A DNA stretch of 64,000 nucleotides from Pyramidobacter piscolens (GTDB taxonomy: Bacteria > Synergistota > Synergistia > Synergistales > Dethiosulfovibrionaceae). This document shows positions 26,640 through 35,374 of this stretch, one piece after another. The stretch spans positions 85,349 to 149,348 of the forward strand of contig SFDM01000002.1 in the NCBI GenBank assembly GCA_004558205.1. Direction: 5' to 3'. The position numbers and the translations under genes are program-made. Position 1 is the stretch's first letter, and each line of letters starts with the position of its first letter. The notes under the pieces are model-generated. The model had not been told where the DNA came from. It searched no databases and saw only the letters and a program-made list of their open reading frames with translations.

Positions 26640-26804
26640 TCAATGAATCAGAAAGAGCCGCAGAAGGAGCGGGACGAGGACGATGGCGCAGCTGATCTGG
26701 CTGGAACGGCTCTTCGCCGTCAGCATGTTCCACGCGAACAGCAGCGAAAACACCGCCACCATGAACAAATAAGCGTATTTCATAAGGATGTACTGCATTG
26801 TCAT
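26640..26804 (-). CDS. Small membrane protein (54 residues)
   Basis: A short reading frame that starts 12 bases after the stop of the DctM-like permease and ends 19 bases before the deacylase start. It has an AGAGAGAAG site just upstream. It encodes two predicted membrane helices (about residues 10-28 and 38-52) with a short basic loop (TAKSRSSQ) between. Its tight fit in the operon and its hydrophobic pattern argue that it is real. It may be an auxiliary subunit of the adjacent permease, as small membrane partners are known for several carriers. No family recognised. Confidence 0.65.
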   Translation of the reverse strand: MTMQYILMKYAYLFMVAVFSLLFAWNMLTAKSRSSQISCAIVLVPLLLRLFLIH

Positions 26805-26816
26805 AACTTCTCTCTC

Positions 26817-28064
26817 TTAAGCCAGGACCAGGACGGCGGCGCCGAGGATCAGCGACAGGATCGCGGGCAGGGCGCACTTCTTGAGCATGGCCGACTGTTC
26901 GTCAAGCTGAAGCACCTTGGCGGCAAAGAGTCCGCTGACCGACGTGGGAGGAAGCAAGGCGCCCACGCTCATGAGCAGTGTCAGCGCAGAGGTGACCCAG
27001 ATGGCGTTCTTGTTGGTGAAGGCCATGATCAGCGGGATGCCAAGGACACCGGCGGCGCCGAAGGGCATCAGCAGACCGCCCACAAGAGGCGTGACCAGCG
27101 TGATGGAGAGGTAAAGCAGAGCGCCCGAAAGGCTGAGCGCCGCCAGGACCATGACGCCGCGGGCGCCCGTAAGGCCCATGATCTGAATCAGCGTGCCTAC
27201 GGCCGCGAAGAGCGCCATCACTTCAATGGCGCCGGCCATGGAGTTCTTGGCGACGGTGAAGATGTTGATCTTCCGGCCGCAGAACATGGCGACGAACACG
27301 CCGATGAAGAACACCAGAGGCGTGCCGGGGTCGATCTGGGGGAAGTAGCTCTTGATGATCATATAGCCGATGACGAAGACCAGGGGGAACTGGGGAAGGA
27401 ATCCCTTGACGCTGGGATCGCTGGGAATCTCGGAAAGGATCTCGTCCCTGTCGATGGTGGTGACGTACTTGCGTCCAATCCAGAGCACTGAAAAGACGGC
27501 GAGAGGCATGGAGAGGACCAGCAGGGGAATGGCGAATCCCTCGTAGGGCATGTAGACGCCGGTGCCGATAAGCATGGCGGGCACGTTGACGGGCGGAGCC
27601 ACCATGCCGAACAGCGAACCGAGGGCCAGGATGGCGGCCGTCTCGGCACGGGGAACGCCGATTTTCAGCAGAATGGGGGCCACCAGCACGCCGGTGCTCA
27701 GGACCGAAGCGGGAGCCGAACCGGTGAGCATGGCCGGCAGCATGATCAGCAGCATGATCAGGATCAGAAGAAGGGACGGGGACTTGTAGAAGGTGCTGAC
27801 GATCTTACGGGTCAGCAGGTCCAGCGCGCCGTTTTCCTTGAGGACGCTCATGAACAGCATGCCCGCGGCCACGGTGAGCATCAGGTTGAGGAACAGCTGG
27901 GTTCCTTCGACAAAGTGCCGCAGAGGCGGAATCCAAAAGCCGCCGGCGACGGCGCCCGCAATGGAAGCCAGCAGGAGCAGCACGGCTGTGGACGTCTTCC
28001 GGCAAATGGAGCCGGCGATGAGAACAAAAATCATTACTCCTAAAGCTATCAATGAAATGGTCAT
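26817..28064 (-). CDS. DctM-like/ion-transporter-superfamily permease
   Basis: A 415-residue membrane protein with about 11-12 helices. The re-entrant-like segments MLTGSAPASVLSTGVLVAP (near residue 115) and GSLFGMVAPPVNVPAMLIG (near 150) resemble TRAP large-subunit (DctM) and related carriers for C4-dicarboxylates or other anions. No TRAP binding protein or DctQ is encoded nearby, so it may act as a secondary carrier. ATG 28064 is chosen (GGGAGG 13 bases upstream); ATG 28085 is an alternative. It follows the malonate decarboxylase genes after two weak terminators. It occupies the position that the malonate carrier genes madL and madM take in Malonomonas rubra, so malonate is one candidate substrate. 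Confidence 0.65.
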   Translation of the reverse strand: MTISLIALGVMIFVLIAGSICRKTSTAVLLLLASIAGAVAGGFWIPPLRHFVEGTQLFLNLMLTVAAGMLFMSVLKENGALDLLTRKIVSTFYKSPSLLLILIMLLIMLPAMLTGSAPASVLSTGVLVAPILLKIGVPRAETAAILALGSLFGMVAPPVNVPAMLIGTGVYMPYEGFAIPLLVLSMPLAVFSVLWIGRKYVTTIDRDEILSEIPSDPSVKGFLPQFPLVFVIGYMIIKSYFPQIDPGTPLVFFIGVFVAMFCGRKINIFTVAKNSMAGAIEVMALFAAVGTLIQIMGLTGARGVMVLAALSLSGALLYLSITLVTPLVGGLLMPFGAAGVLGIPLIMAFTNKNAIWVTSALTLLMSVGALLPPTSVSGLFAAKVLQLDEQSAMLKKCALPAILSLILGAAVLVLA

Positions 28065-28125
28065 TCTTTTTCTCTTACCTCCCATAAAACAAAAGCTGCC
28101 ATGGCGTCCGCCGGAAAAGCGGGGC

Positions 28126-28175
28126 AAAAACGGAAACCCTCGATTTCCGGCGACTAAAAGGGCCCGCGGCCCCTG
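28126..28175 (-). terminator. Two short tandem terminators after madF
   Basis: On the minus strand GGGCC-GCG-GGCCC followed by TTTT (28156-28175) and CGGAAA-loop-TTTCCG followed by TTTTT (28126-28150). Both stems are short, so read-through into the permease gene is likely. Confidence 0.55.
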
Positions 28176-28202
28176 TGCCTTCGCCAGGACGGCAAAACGG
28201 AA

Positions 28203-28412
28203 TTACTCGACGATGGCAAGCACCGTGCCGGCGGAAACTCGCGTGCCGGGCTCGACCTTGAGTTCCTTGACCACGCCTTCCACAGGCGAGGGCACGAGCT
28301 GCTTCATCTTCATGGCTTCCATGACGACCACCACGTCTTTCACTTTGACGGCGTCGCCCACCTGCTTCTCGTATCTGACAACTTTACCGGGAACTCTTGA
28401 CTTGATTTCCAT
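28203..28412 (-). CDS. madF: Biotin carrier protein of malonate decarboxylase
   Basis: A 69-residue stand-alone biotinyl domain. VVVMEAMKMKQLV contains the EAMKM biotinylation motif (Lys near residue 35), flanked by the two symmetrical halves of the lipoyl/biotinyl fold (GKVVRYEKQVGDAVK and GVVKELKVEPGTRV). It carries CO2 from the MadC/MadD carboxyltransferase to the membrane decarboxylase MadB. It lacks the Pro/Ala linker of larger carriers. AAGGAGG lies 9 bases upstream and the gene starts 15 bases after mdcG/madK. It could also serve other biotin-dependent partners. Confidence 0.9.
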   Translation of the reverse strand: MEIKSRVPGKVVRYEKQVGDAVKVKDVVVVMEAMKMKQLVPSPVEGVVKELKVEPGTRVSAGTVLAIVE

Positions 28413-28427
28413 AAAAACTCCTCCTTT

Positions 28428-29114
28428 TCAACGTACCCCTAACAGGGCCATAACTGTGCCGCGCTCCAACAGCCGCACATCTTCGACGCTTTTGCCCAGC
28501 AGAGTTCCGCTGTTGGAAAAAAACTCCGCCGCTTTAATACCGTAACCGTTCGGAAGTTCTATTTCGACGTCAGCCTCTAAGCGAAAAGCACCGCTCAGAC
28601 GGCGGATCGACTCGTAAATTTGGGAGAGCTCACCGCGGGAACAGTCCCGCAGAAGCAGGTCCAGGTCGGAATCGTCGTTGGTATAGGGCGCCCCAGTGAC
28701 GATCTCCATGGCAGCGGAACCGATGGCGCCAAGCCGGGCGCGGGTTCCGGGAAGCTCCGAGAGGCGGCGCAGAAGTTCCATCACGGGAGTGCGCTCCTCG
28801 TAGTCCTGCCAGGGCAAACCGTAGGGGCTGATGAGCCCCGCGATCTCCTCTGATTTGACCGCCGAGGCGACCCTGAACCGCCGGCCTTCTTTCAGGCGGG
28901 GATGTACAAACCCAACAGCCACCATGGCGCCGCAGGCCTGATCGGGACGCCGGACGATCGCCGGCGCCGTGCCCCTGCTGAAGGAACCGCGAAAAAGCTC
29001 TTCCAGCAGCGGGGCTTCCGACGCGTCGGAAGCGCTTTGCAGCCGCTCCCGAAGAATCCGTTCCCGGCCTTCGCCGGAAATTCGCAGCATTTGATGCCGT
29101 CCATAGCCGCCCAT
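28428..29114 (-). CDS. mdcG: Phosphoribosyl-dephospho-CoA transferase (MdcG-like; madK position)
   Basis: A 228-residue nucleotidyltransferase that attaches the phosphoribosyl-dephospho-CoA prosthetic group to the malonate decarboxylase acyl carrier protein. GSAAMEIVTGAPYTND followed by DSDLDLLL is the MdcG signature with the metal-binding aspartates. It begins 4 bases after madH and is followed closely by madF. The partner enzyme that makes the triphosphoribosyl precursor (MdcB/CitG type) is not in this window. Its position between madH and madF corresponds to madK in the Malonomonas rubra order as I remember it. Confidence 0.85.
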   Translation of the reverse strand: MGGYGRHQMLRISGEGRERILRERLQSASDASEAPLLEELFRGSFSRGTAPAIVRRPDQACGAMVAVGFVHPRLKEGRRFRVASAVKSEEIAGLISPYGLPWQDYEERTPVMELLRRLSELPGTRARLGAIGSAAMEIVTGAPYTNDDSDLDLLLRDCSRGELSQIYESIRRLSGAFRLEADVEIELPNGYGIKAAEFFSNSGTLLGKSVEDVRLLERGTVMALLGVR

Positions 29115-29118
29115 GGGC

Positions 29119-30222
29119 TTAACCTCTTTTGATCCACGCGGGATCGGTCTTCTGATTCCGCTGATATTCCAGCTGCGCCTTCACAAGGGCGTCGAAGAGC
29201 TCTGTCTTTTCAGGCCCCACGAGCAGCGTGGAAGCTCTTTCTTCCAGCCGTTCCGAGAACTGACGGATTTCGAGAACCGTCCGGGGCGCGCCGGTTGCCA
29301 GATCGGGGCTGACCCTGACTATTTTGCCCTTGATGCGGAGAACGCTTTTAGCAACGCGACGGGCTGTTTCAACGCTCGCCAGCGTGGTTTCCTTCAGAAC
29401 CGTTTCGGGCTCCGGGCAGCTTCTCTGCCTGCGGTAGGTGATTAAAGCGCCCTCATGGCCGCAAACGTGGCCGCCCTCGGAAAGGGGGAAACGGTCGCCC
29501 GCCGGCAGGCCGCCCACGATCACCTCAAAAAGGGGCGCTTTCTCAGACCCCGGCACGGGAAGCAGCGTCACGTCGCCCCGCAGGGGGACCCCGTCAAGGG
29601 CAACCCAGCCGAACTCCTGACAGCCGTAGAGGTCGTGAACCTGAACTCCCAGATCTGCAACGGCGTCCAGCAGTTCAAGGCACAGAGGCGTCCCGGCGGC
29701 CACAAAAACCATGTCCCTCAGGATCTCCGCAACTCCCAGTTTTTTCGCGTCCCCGCACAGAGCGTTCAGGAACGCCGACTCGCCGAACAGAACTTTGGGC
29801 TTGATCTCGCTGATCAGGCAGAGCACGGCGTCGCGGCTCGACCGCGTTGGAAAGCGCCACTGGATTCCGCTCTCTCGAAAAGCCTGACAGGGAAAGAGGT
29901 TCATCAGGGGAGCGTAGGCGATGGCGGCTTTGCCGCCATCTTTGAGACCCAGGCGCCGAAAGAGCTCAAGCGAGGCTTTTTTGCGCGCCTCCAGCTCGGG
30001 ATAGGTCACGCCCACCACGTTTTGAAAGGCCGTGGTGCCCGTCGTAAAGGTCGTGTAGGCCAGATTGAGCGGCGTGTGGAGCTCCTCAATCCTGTGGGCC
30101 GCCGTGGGGCCGCTGATTCCCTTCTCCTCCAGCGTCAGACGGGGCATTTCTTCCAGTTTGGGAGCCGTGCCCAGCTCGTCGCCGAGGCGGCTCATCTCCG
30201 CGAGAACAGCCTGAACGTCCAC
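29119..30222 (-). CDS. madH: Acyl-carrier-protein:acetate ligase (MadH-like)
   Basis: A 367-residue adenylate-forming enzyme related to phenylacetate-CoA ligases. TTFTTGTTAFQNVVG is the P-loop-like nucleotide motif (near residue 57) and DLYGCQEFGW the Y-G-x-x-E motif (near 195). In Malonomonas rubra MadH acetylates the thiol of the dephospho-CoA arm on the acyl carrier protein with ATP and acetate, priming malonate decarboxylase. The start is GTG 30222 with only a weak site. It lies 6 bases after madD and 4 bases before mdcG. Presence of this ligase is typical of the biotin-dependent Mad system. Confidence 0.85.
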   Translation of the reverse strand: MDVQAVLAEMSRLGDELGTAPKLEEMPRLTLEEKGISGPTAAHRIEELHTPLNLAYTTFTTGTTAFQNVVGVTYPELEARKKASLELFRRLGLKDGGKAAIAYAPLMNLFPCQAFRESGIQWRFPTRSSRDAVLCLISEIKPKVLFGESAFLNALCGDAKKLGVAEILRDMVFVAAGTPLCLELLDAVADLGVQVHDLYGCQEFGWVALDGVPLRGDVTLLPVPGSEKAPLFEVIVGGLPAGDRFPLSEGGHVCGHEGALITYRRQRSCPEPETVLKETTLASVETARRVAKSVLRIKGKIVRVSPDLATGAPRTVLEIRQFSERLEERASTLLVGPEKTELFDALVKAQLEYQRNQKTDPAWIKRG

Positions 30223-30228
30223 TGTGTT

Positions 30229-31119
30229 CTAAGCCTTGAGGTACCGGTCAGCGACCCGGTCGAACTGTTCGTGCATCAGAGCCATGACCTTGGGGCGCGA
30301 CGTGCGTCCCTGGCGGAGTTCGCCCAGCCGCGCGCGGCCCTTGGGTCCAAGCTCTTCCGTGCGGCCGGAGACCTTGGCTTCTCTAACCTCGTCGATATGG
30401 CGGATCACGAAATCGCGCATGGACTCGATAGACGGGATGATCTCCGCCACGCCGCCCAGCTTGTAAAAGAAGTCCACGCCCGAGGCAAAGATGGGGTTCT
30501 CGTGAGAGAGCTCTTCAAGGCGCTCAATGTCCATCTTGGTGATGCGTGAAATGCTGGTCAGCGGCATCACGTGGATGATGGTGCCGAAGTCCTTGGAAAG
30601 GGCCAGAATGTGGTCGGCCTGCAGGCCGTGGCACAGGAAGGCGCCGCTGATAGCCCGGCCGATGACCACGGCGACGATGGGATGTCCCCAGCCTCTCGCC
30701 TCGGCCAGCGCCAGCTGATAGGCGCCGGTGGCCTTGTTCATACCGATGATCTCCTCCACCTTGCCGGGCGCGTTGCCGGGAGTGTCGACGATCAGGACGA
30801 TGGGGCGCTTGCCGGCCACAGGAAGGGCCTTGTCGGCCTCGATGGTCCTGTAAACGGCCTGCGCCATTTTGTAGGCCTCTTCAAGGCCGATAACGCCGGC
30901 GAAGACCACGGGATACTTTTCGCTGTAGGTCTCGGGATCGTTGGCGATGATGGTCACCTTCCGGCCGTCCACGGCCGCGGTTCCCACGATCGCGCCGACG
31001 CCATAGTCAGGGTCGAAGCTCTGGCCCTCGACCACGTTCTCTTCCAGGCTGCCCGGGTCGATCACAAGGTCAATAGCGTCTCTGGAACGCCCGATCATGG
31101 TCAGTTCTGCATCTTCCAT
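30229..31119 (-). CDS. madD: Malonate decarboxylase carboxyltransferase, gamma-type subunit
   Basis: A 296-residue crotonase-fold carboxyltransferase subunit (MdcE/MadD type). Visible family segments are GVIGLEEAYKMAQAVY, VLIVDTPGNAPGKVEEIIGM and AVVIGRAISGAFLCHGLQA, with the glycine-rich turns that bind the acyl thioester. Together with MadC it moves the malonyl carboxyl group from the acyl carrier protein to biotin on MadF. AGGAGGGG lies 8 bases upstream of ATG 31119, overlapping the end of madC, which stops 2 bases earlier. The tight spacing implies translational coupling and a 1:1 complex. Confidence 0.88.
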   Translation of the reverse strand: MEDAELTMIGRSRDAIDLVIDPGSLEENVVEGQSFDPDYGVGAIVGTAAVDGRKVTIIANDPETYSEKYPVVFAGVIGLEEAYKMAQAVYRTIEADKALPVAGKRPIVLIVDTPGNAPGKVEEIIGMNKATGAYQLALAEARGWGHPIVAVVIGRAISGAFLCHGLQADHILALSKDFGTIIHVMPLTSISRITKMDIERLEELSHENPIFASGVDFFYKLGGVAEIIPSIESMRDFVIRHIDEVREAKVSGRTEELGPKGRARLGELRQGRTSRPKVMALMHEQFDRVADRYLKA

Positions 31120-31121
31120 GG

Positions 31122-32087
31122 CTATTTCCCCTCCTTCTGCGCGCAGGAACGGCGTTTTACGCATTTCATAAACTGCTCGTAGGGCATGTCGGGAAGCGCG
31201 GCGGGATCGCTGTTTCCGTAGAAAGCCCAGACGTCCTTCGGATCGCGGGGCTGAAGGTCCACAATGGTCCTGACCAGGCCGAGCTGCTCCTGCACCAGTT
31301 CGGGCGAGCCGATGCGGCGCATCTTCTCGACCTCCTCCATAGGCATGTCGGCAATCTGCGAGAGGGCCTCCCTGAAAGCGCCCACTTTATCGTCCACCAG
31401 GCAGTTGCAGTCCTGAAGGATGTATTTGTGCTTGCCGCCGGTGGTGCGGTACACCAACGCCTTATCGGAGGCGTCGAACTCTTCCTTGCCCAGTTCCTGC
31501 TCGATCACTTCAGGGCCCGTCAGGCCCAGGCGGCCGTTTTCGCTCATGACCACCGCGTCAGTCGCGGCGGCCACAAAGCCCATGCCGCCGAAGCAGCCTA
31601 CTTTGCTGCCGATCAGAGCAACCACGGGAACTTTCCGCCGAAGATCCTGAAAGGCGTCCATCACCTCGGCGTGAGCCAAAAGCCCGGCGTTGGCCTCGTG
31701 AAGACGCACGCCGCCGGTCTCGAAGGAGATGGCCACAAGGGGGCGGCGCTCGGCCAGTTCCTCTTTGGGGATCCTGTGATAGGCCTCCAGAGCCAGGTTG
31801 ATAGCCGCCACCATCTTGGCGCCGTTGACCTCGCCGATGGCGCCGCCGATGAACTTGCCTTCCATAGACACCACGAAGACAGGATGCTTCCGGATCAGCC
31901 CCACGCCCGTCACTGTACCGTCGTCAAACTCGACGGCCGTGCCCAGCACAGGAAGATGGGGGCTGCAGAACCGGTCGTAAGGTCCGAGAAGCTCCGTAAA
32001 GCTGTTCTCGTCGACGAGGCCCTGCGCGCGCTCGCGGGCGTTCGCTTCCAGAAAACTCTTTTCCTCAAGCTCATTCCATGACAACAT
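31122..32087 (-). CDS. madC: Malonate decarboxylase carboxyltransferase, beta-type subunit
   Basis: A 321-residue carboxyltransferase subunit (MdcD/MadC type). Key parts: VVSMEGKFIGGAIGEVNGAK, ISFETGGVRLHEANAGLLA (the segment that holds the malonyl thioester) and GSKVGCFGGMGFVAAATDAV. With MadD it forms the heterodimer that decarboxylates malonyl-ACP by transferring CO2 to biotin. ATG 32087 follows GGAGGGGAG by about 8 bases; a GTG at 32096 lies too close. The start overlaps the last 17 bases of madE. Confidence 0.88.
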   Translation of the reverse strand: MLSWNELEEKSFLEANARERAQGLVDENSFTELLGPYDRFCSPHLPVLGTAVEFDDGTVTGVGLIRKHPVFVVSMEGKFIGGAIGEVNGAKMVAAINLALEAYHRIPKEELAERRPLVAISFETGGVRLHEANAGLLAHAEVMDAFQDLRRKVPVVALIGSKVGCFGGMGFVAAATDAVVMSENGRLGLTGPEVIEQELGKEEFDASDKALVYRTTGGKHKYILQDCNCLVDDKVGAFREALSQIADMPMEEVEKMRRIGSPELVQEQLGLVRTIVDLQPRDPKDVWAFYGNSDPAALPDMPYEQFMKCVKRRSCAQKEGK

Positions 32088-32415
32088 GGCGCACACTCCC
32101 CTCCGAGTTGACTTCCGCCAGGGCTTGACGCAGGCGGAGGGAGACGACCACGGGCGTGGCGTTGTCGTCGTTGATCTCCATGCTGAGGTTTCCCAGATGG
32201 TTCTCAGTCACAAAACGCTCCAGCACCTTTTTCCATACCGCGTCAAAACCGCGGACAGGCGTGTGGACTCTCACCTTGACGGCACCGCCGAGCTCCTTCT
32301 TTTCCATGATGACTTCCATGTCGCCGGAGCCCGTAACCCCAAAATGGCCGCGATCGGCCAGGATCGGCTTCGGGGCGTCGGCGTGATATTCAAAATCCAA
32401 AACCTGTAAAGACAT
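32071..32415 (-). CDS. madE: Malonate decarboxylase acyl carrier protein
   Basis: A 114-residue acyl carrier protein of the malonate decarboxylase type (MdcC/MadE). The serine of FGVTGSGDMEVIME (near residue 31) is the expected attachment point of the phosphoribosyl-dephospho-CoA arm. This family is unrelated to ordinary fatty-acid ACP. ATG 32415 has GGGGAGGA about 8 bases upstream. It lies 18 bases after madA and overlaps madC by 17 bases. Confidence 0.88.
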   Translation of the reverse strand: MSLQVLDFEYHADAPKPILADRGHFGVTGSGDMEVIMEKKELGGAVKVRVHTPVRGFDAVWKKVLERFVTENHLGNLSMEINDDNATPVVVSLRLRQALAEVNSEGSVRHVVME

Positions 32416-32432
32416 CGTCCAGTCCTCCCCGA

Positions 32433-34106
32433 CTACCAGTTCCTGAACTTGGCCGGCGGATTGTAGAGACCGCCCGACCACTCGACCAGATCGCGAATGT
32501 TCTTCGCCGCCAGCATGGAGCGGTTTGCCCGTGACAGATCGATCTGAAGGTCTTCGGGCGTTTTGATGACGCCCAGTTCCCTGAGCTTCGCCGTCTCCTT
32601 CGGGTCAGCCTGCATGCCAAGCTCCGTGTAACCGGCGACGCCTCGGATCGCCGCCATGCGCTCGTCCATGTCATGGCACTTGTGAAGATAGGCGATGCCC
32701 TCTTCGGTGATGATGTGGGTCAGGTCGTCGCCGTAGATCATGACGGGCTCGATGGGCAGATGGGCCTTTTGCGCCAGCTTCTTGGCGTCCAGCTCCTCCA
32801 CAAAACCGGGAGCGAGCTTTTCCCTGAAGGTCTCGGCGATCTGAACCACCAAACGGCGTCCGCGGCGCACATCGCCGATGTTCTCGGCGCGGCTGCCCTG
32901 CTCGTCACCGCATTTCAGCCAGGCTTCGCTGGCATGGCGGCGGCCCCGGGCGTCACAGCCCATGTTAGGCGCTCCGCCGAATCCCGCCACGCGCGACGCC
33001 GTGGCGGTGCTGCTGTTGCCGAAACGATCGATCTGGAGCGTACCGCCGATGAACATATCCGCGGCGTAGTGGCCGGCCACCTGGCAGAAGGCTCTGTTGG
33101 ACCGCATAGTCCCGTCGGGGCCGATGAAAAACACGTCGGGACGGGCCGCCACATACTTTTCCATGCCCAGCTCGCCGCCGAAGGAATGCACCGACTCCAC
33201 CCAGCCCGACTCAATGGCGGGAATCAGCGTAGGATGGGGGTTCAGCATAAAGTGAGTGCAGATTTTGCCCTTCAAGCCCAGCTCCTCGCCATAGGTGGGG
33301 AGCAAAAGCTCGATCGCCGCGGTGTCGAATCCCACGCCGTGGTTCAGGCGCTTGATGCCGTAAGGCGCGTAAATGCCCTTGATGGCCATCATGGCCTTGA
33401 GCACCTGGGCGTCGGTGATCAGCGCGGGGTCGCGGGTAAAGAGCGGTTCGATGTAGAAAGGCTTGGGCGACTGGATCACGAAGTCCACCCACTCTCCCGG
33501 GATGTCCACGCGCGGAAGCTTGTCCACGATTTCGTTCACCTGCACGACCACAATGCCCTGACGGAACTTGGCGGCCTCCACGATAACAGGCGTGTCCTCG
33601 GTGCTGAACCCCGTGTAGAGGTTGCCCTCGCGGTCGGCCTGAACCGCCGCGACCAGAGCGACGCGGGGCGTCAGGTCCACGAAATAGCGGCCGTAGAGCT
33701 CGAGATAGGTGTGAATCGCGCCGATCTCGATCTTTCCGCTGCTCAGCAGCTCGGCGATGCGGCCCGCCTGAGGCCCCGAGAAGGAGAAGTCCAGCTTCTG
33801 GGCGATGCCCTTCTCAAAGACGTCAAGGTGTTCCGGCAGCGTCAGCACCGACTGGACCATGTGCAGGCCGTGAACCGCCTTCGGGTCCACAGAGCACAGA
33901 CACTTCGCGAGAAAATCGGCCTGCTTCTGGTTGTTGCCCTCGAGGTTGACCCGGTCGCCGGGCTTCAGAATAGCCTGAAGCAGCGCCACGGCGTTTTTTG
34001 GGTCGACGATCTTGCCCTCGGAGACGAAGGGCGCGGCGGCCGCAAGGCGGGCGTCGGCGTCAATCTTCAGTGTGTTCCATTGGCGCGGATTGCGTTGTTT
34101 GATCAT
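32433..34106 (-). CDS. madA: Acetyl-ACP:malonate ACP transferase (malonate decarboxylase alpha subunit)
   Basis: A 557-residue CoA-transferase-like enzyme matching MdcA/MadA over its usual length. Recognisable parts are ILKPGDRVNLEGNNQKQADF near the start, GPQAGRIAELLSSGKIEIGA, GVGFDTAAIELLLPTYGEEL and GGAPNMGCDARGRRH in the second half. It exchanges acetate for malonate on the carrier protein, so acetate leaves and malonyl-S-ACP forms without ATP use. AGGTGA lies 8 bases upstream of ATG 34106. It is 53 bases downstream of madB in the operon. Confidence 0.92.
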   Translation of the reverse strand: MIKQRNPRQWNTLKIDADARLAAAAPFVSEGKIVDPKNAVALLQAILKPGDRVNLEGNNQKQADFLAKCLCSVDPKAVHGLHMVQSVLTLPEHLDVFEKGIAQKLDFSFSGPQAGRIAELLSSGKIEIGAIHTYLELYGRYFVDLTPRVALVAAVQADREGNLYTGFSTEDTPVIVEAAKFRQGIVVVQVNEIVDKLPRVDIPGEWVDFVIQSPKPFYIEPLFTRDPALITDAQVLKAMMAIKGIYAPYGIKRLNHGVGFDTAAIELLLPTYGEELGLKGKICTHFMLNPHPTLIPAIESGWVESVHSFGGELGMEKYVAARPDVFFIGPDGTMRSNRAFCQVAGHYAADMFIGGTLQIDRFGNSSTATASRVAGFGGAPNMGCDARGRRHASEAWLKCGDEQGSRAENIGDVRRGRRLVVQIAETFREKLAPGFVEELDAKKLAQKAHLPIEPVMIYGDDLTHIITEEGIAYLHKCHDMDERMAAIRGVAGYTELGMQADPKETAKLRELGVIKTPEDLQIDLSRANRSMLAAKNIRDLVEWSGGLYNPPAKFRNW

Positions 34107-34159
34107 TCTCTGTCACCTGGAATCATCAGATCTGTCATAGAGTTCTGCGTCACGTCCCG

Positions 34160-35374
34160 CTACTTTATGAGCGAGATCGTGGAAACGTAGATTCCCGTAG
34201 CGATGGCCGACACGATAACGCCGGCGATGTTCGCCCCCATGGCAATGGGAAGGATGACCGCGAAGGGGTTCTCGTCCTCGGCGGCGTGCTGGGCGATCTT
34301 GGCGGTGGTGGGGACGCAGGAGACGCCGGCGATGCCGATGACGGGGTTAAAGTTGCCTTTCTTGAAGAAGTACACCAGCCATCCGCCCAGGATTCCGCCC
34401 AGCCCGGAGACCAGCAGAGCCGCAATCCCCAGGACCAGCAGCACCGCCACTTTGGGGTTCAGCAGCGTGGAAGCTTCGCACAGCGTCCCGAGCATCAGGC
34501 CCAGGAGCAGCGTGGACAGATAAAGGATCGTGTTCTCCAGCAGTTCCTGATAGGGCAGGATCTCCGACTCCTTGATGATCATGCCAAGGAAGAAGGACAT
34601 GATAAGCGGCGCCGCGACGGGCAGAAGGAGGCACAGAAGCCCGCAGACCACCACGCAGAAGACGAACTTGGTCTGTCTGGGCACCTCAGGGACGTCGCAG
34701 ATCACGTCGATGCCGCGGTACTTCTTCGGCACGAAGAGCTTCAGCAGATAGGGATAACCGGCGTAGGTCAGGCTGAGATAGAGGTAGGCGATAATCGAAA
34801 CGGGAACGAACAGTTTGGGAGCCATCATCAGTGAACCGAAGAGGACCATGGGGCCGTCGGCGCCGCCGATGATCGCCACAGAAGCCGCCTCGGAAGGAGC
34901 CAGGCCCAAAAACACGCCCAGCACGAGAGTCACGAAGGTGCCCGCCTCCGCCAGGATCGCGATGAACATGCAGGACCAGGGGTTGGAGAGGATGAAGCTG
35001 ATCTCGCTCATCACGCCGATGCCCATGAAAACCAGACAGGCCACCAGGCTGTTGCTGAACATGAAGTTGTAGATGGGCTGAAGGAAGTTGACCTGCATGA
35101 TGTTGACCAGCTGGGCGGGATCCTCCACCAGAGGCGCGAGGAACAGAGTCCCCATGGACCCGTCGGCCAGAAACAGGACGCCGGCGTTGACGCACATCAT
35201 GCCGATGCCCATGGGGACCATGATCAGAGGCTCGAGCTTTCTCTTGAAGCCGTAATAGGCAAGCACAAAACCGAAAATGATAAGGGCAACCCGCGCCAGG
35301 GCGACCGTGGTCGGCTGGACGGTAAAGCTCATAAGCCCCGGGAAGAGGTTGCTGAAAAACTGCGTTATTGACAT
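34160..35374 (-). CDS. madB: Sodium-pumping carboxybiotin decarboxylase (MadB/OadB/GcdB family)
   Basis: A 404-residue integral membrane decarboxylase that splits CO2 from carboxybiotin and exports Na+. SVAIIGGADGPMVLFGS holds the aspartate essential for Na+ transport in OadB. NPVIGIAGVSCVPTTAKIAQ and AMGANIAGVIVSAIA form the second conserved ion-binding region. Nine to eleven helices are visible. The neighbours (malonate ACP enzymes, not glutaconyl-CoA or oxaloacetate genes) identify it as the pump of malonate decarboxylase. Its first 10 bases overlap the end of a small membrane-subunit gene. Confidence 0.92.
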   Translation of the reverse strand: MSITQFFSNLFPGLMSFTVQPTTVALARVALIIFGFVLAYYGFKRKLEPLIMVPMGIGMMCVNAGVLFLADGSMGTLFLAPLVEDPAQLVNIMQVNFLQPIYNFMFSNSLVACLVFMGIGVMSEISFILSNPWSCMFIAILAEAGTFVTLVLGVFLGLAPSEAASVAIIGGADGPMVLFGSLMMAPKLFVPVSIIAYLYLSLTYAGYPYLLKLFVPKKYRGIDVICDVPEVPRQTKFVFCVVVCGLLCLLLPVAAPLIMSFFLGMIIKESEILPYQELLENTILYLSTLLLGLMLGTLCEASTLLNPKVAVLLVLGIAALLVSGLGGILGGWLVYFFKKGNFNPVIGIAGVSCVPTTAKIAQHAAEDENPFAVILPIAMGANIAGVIVSAIATGIYVSTISLIK

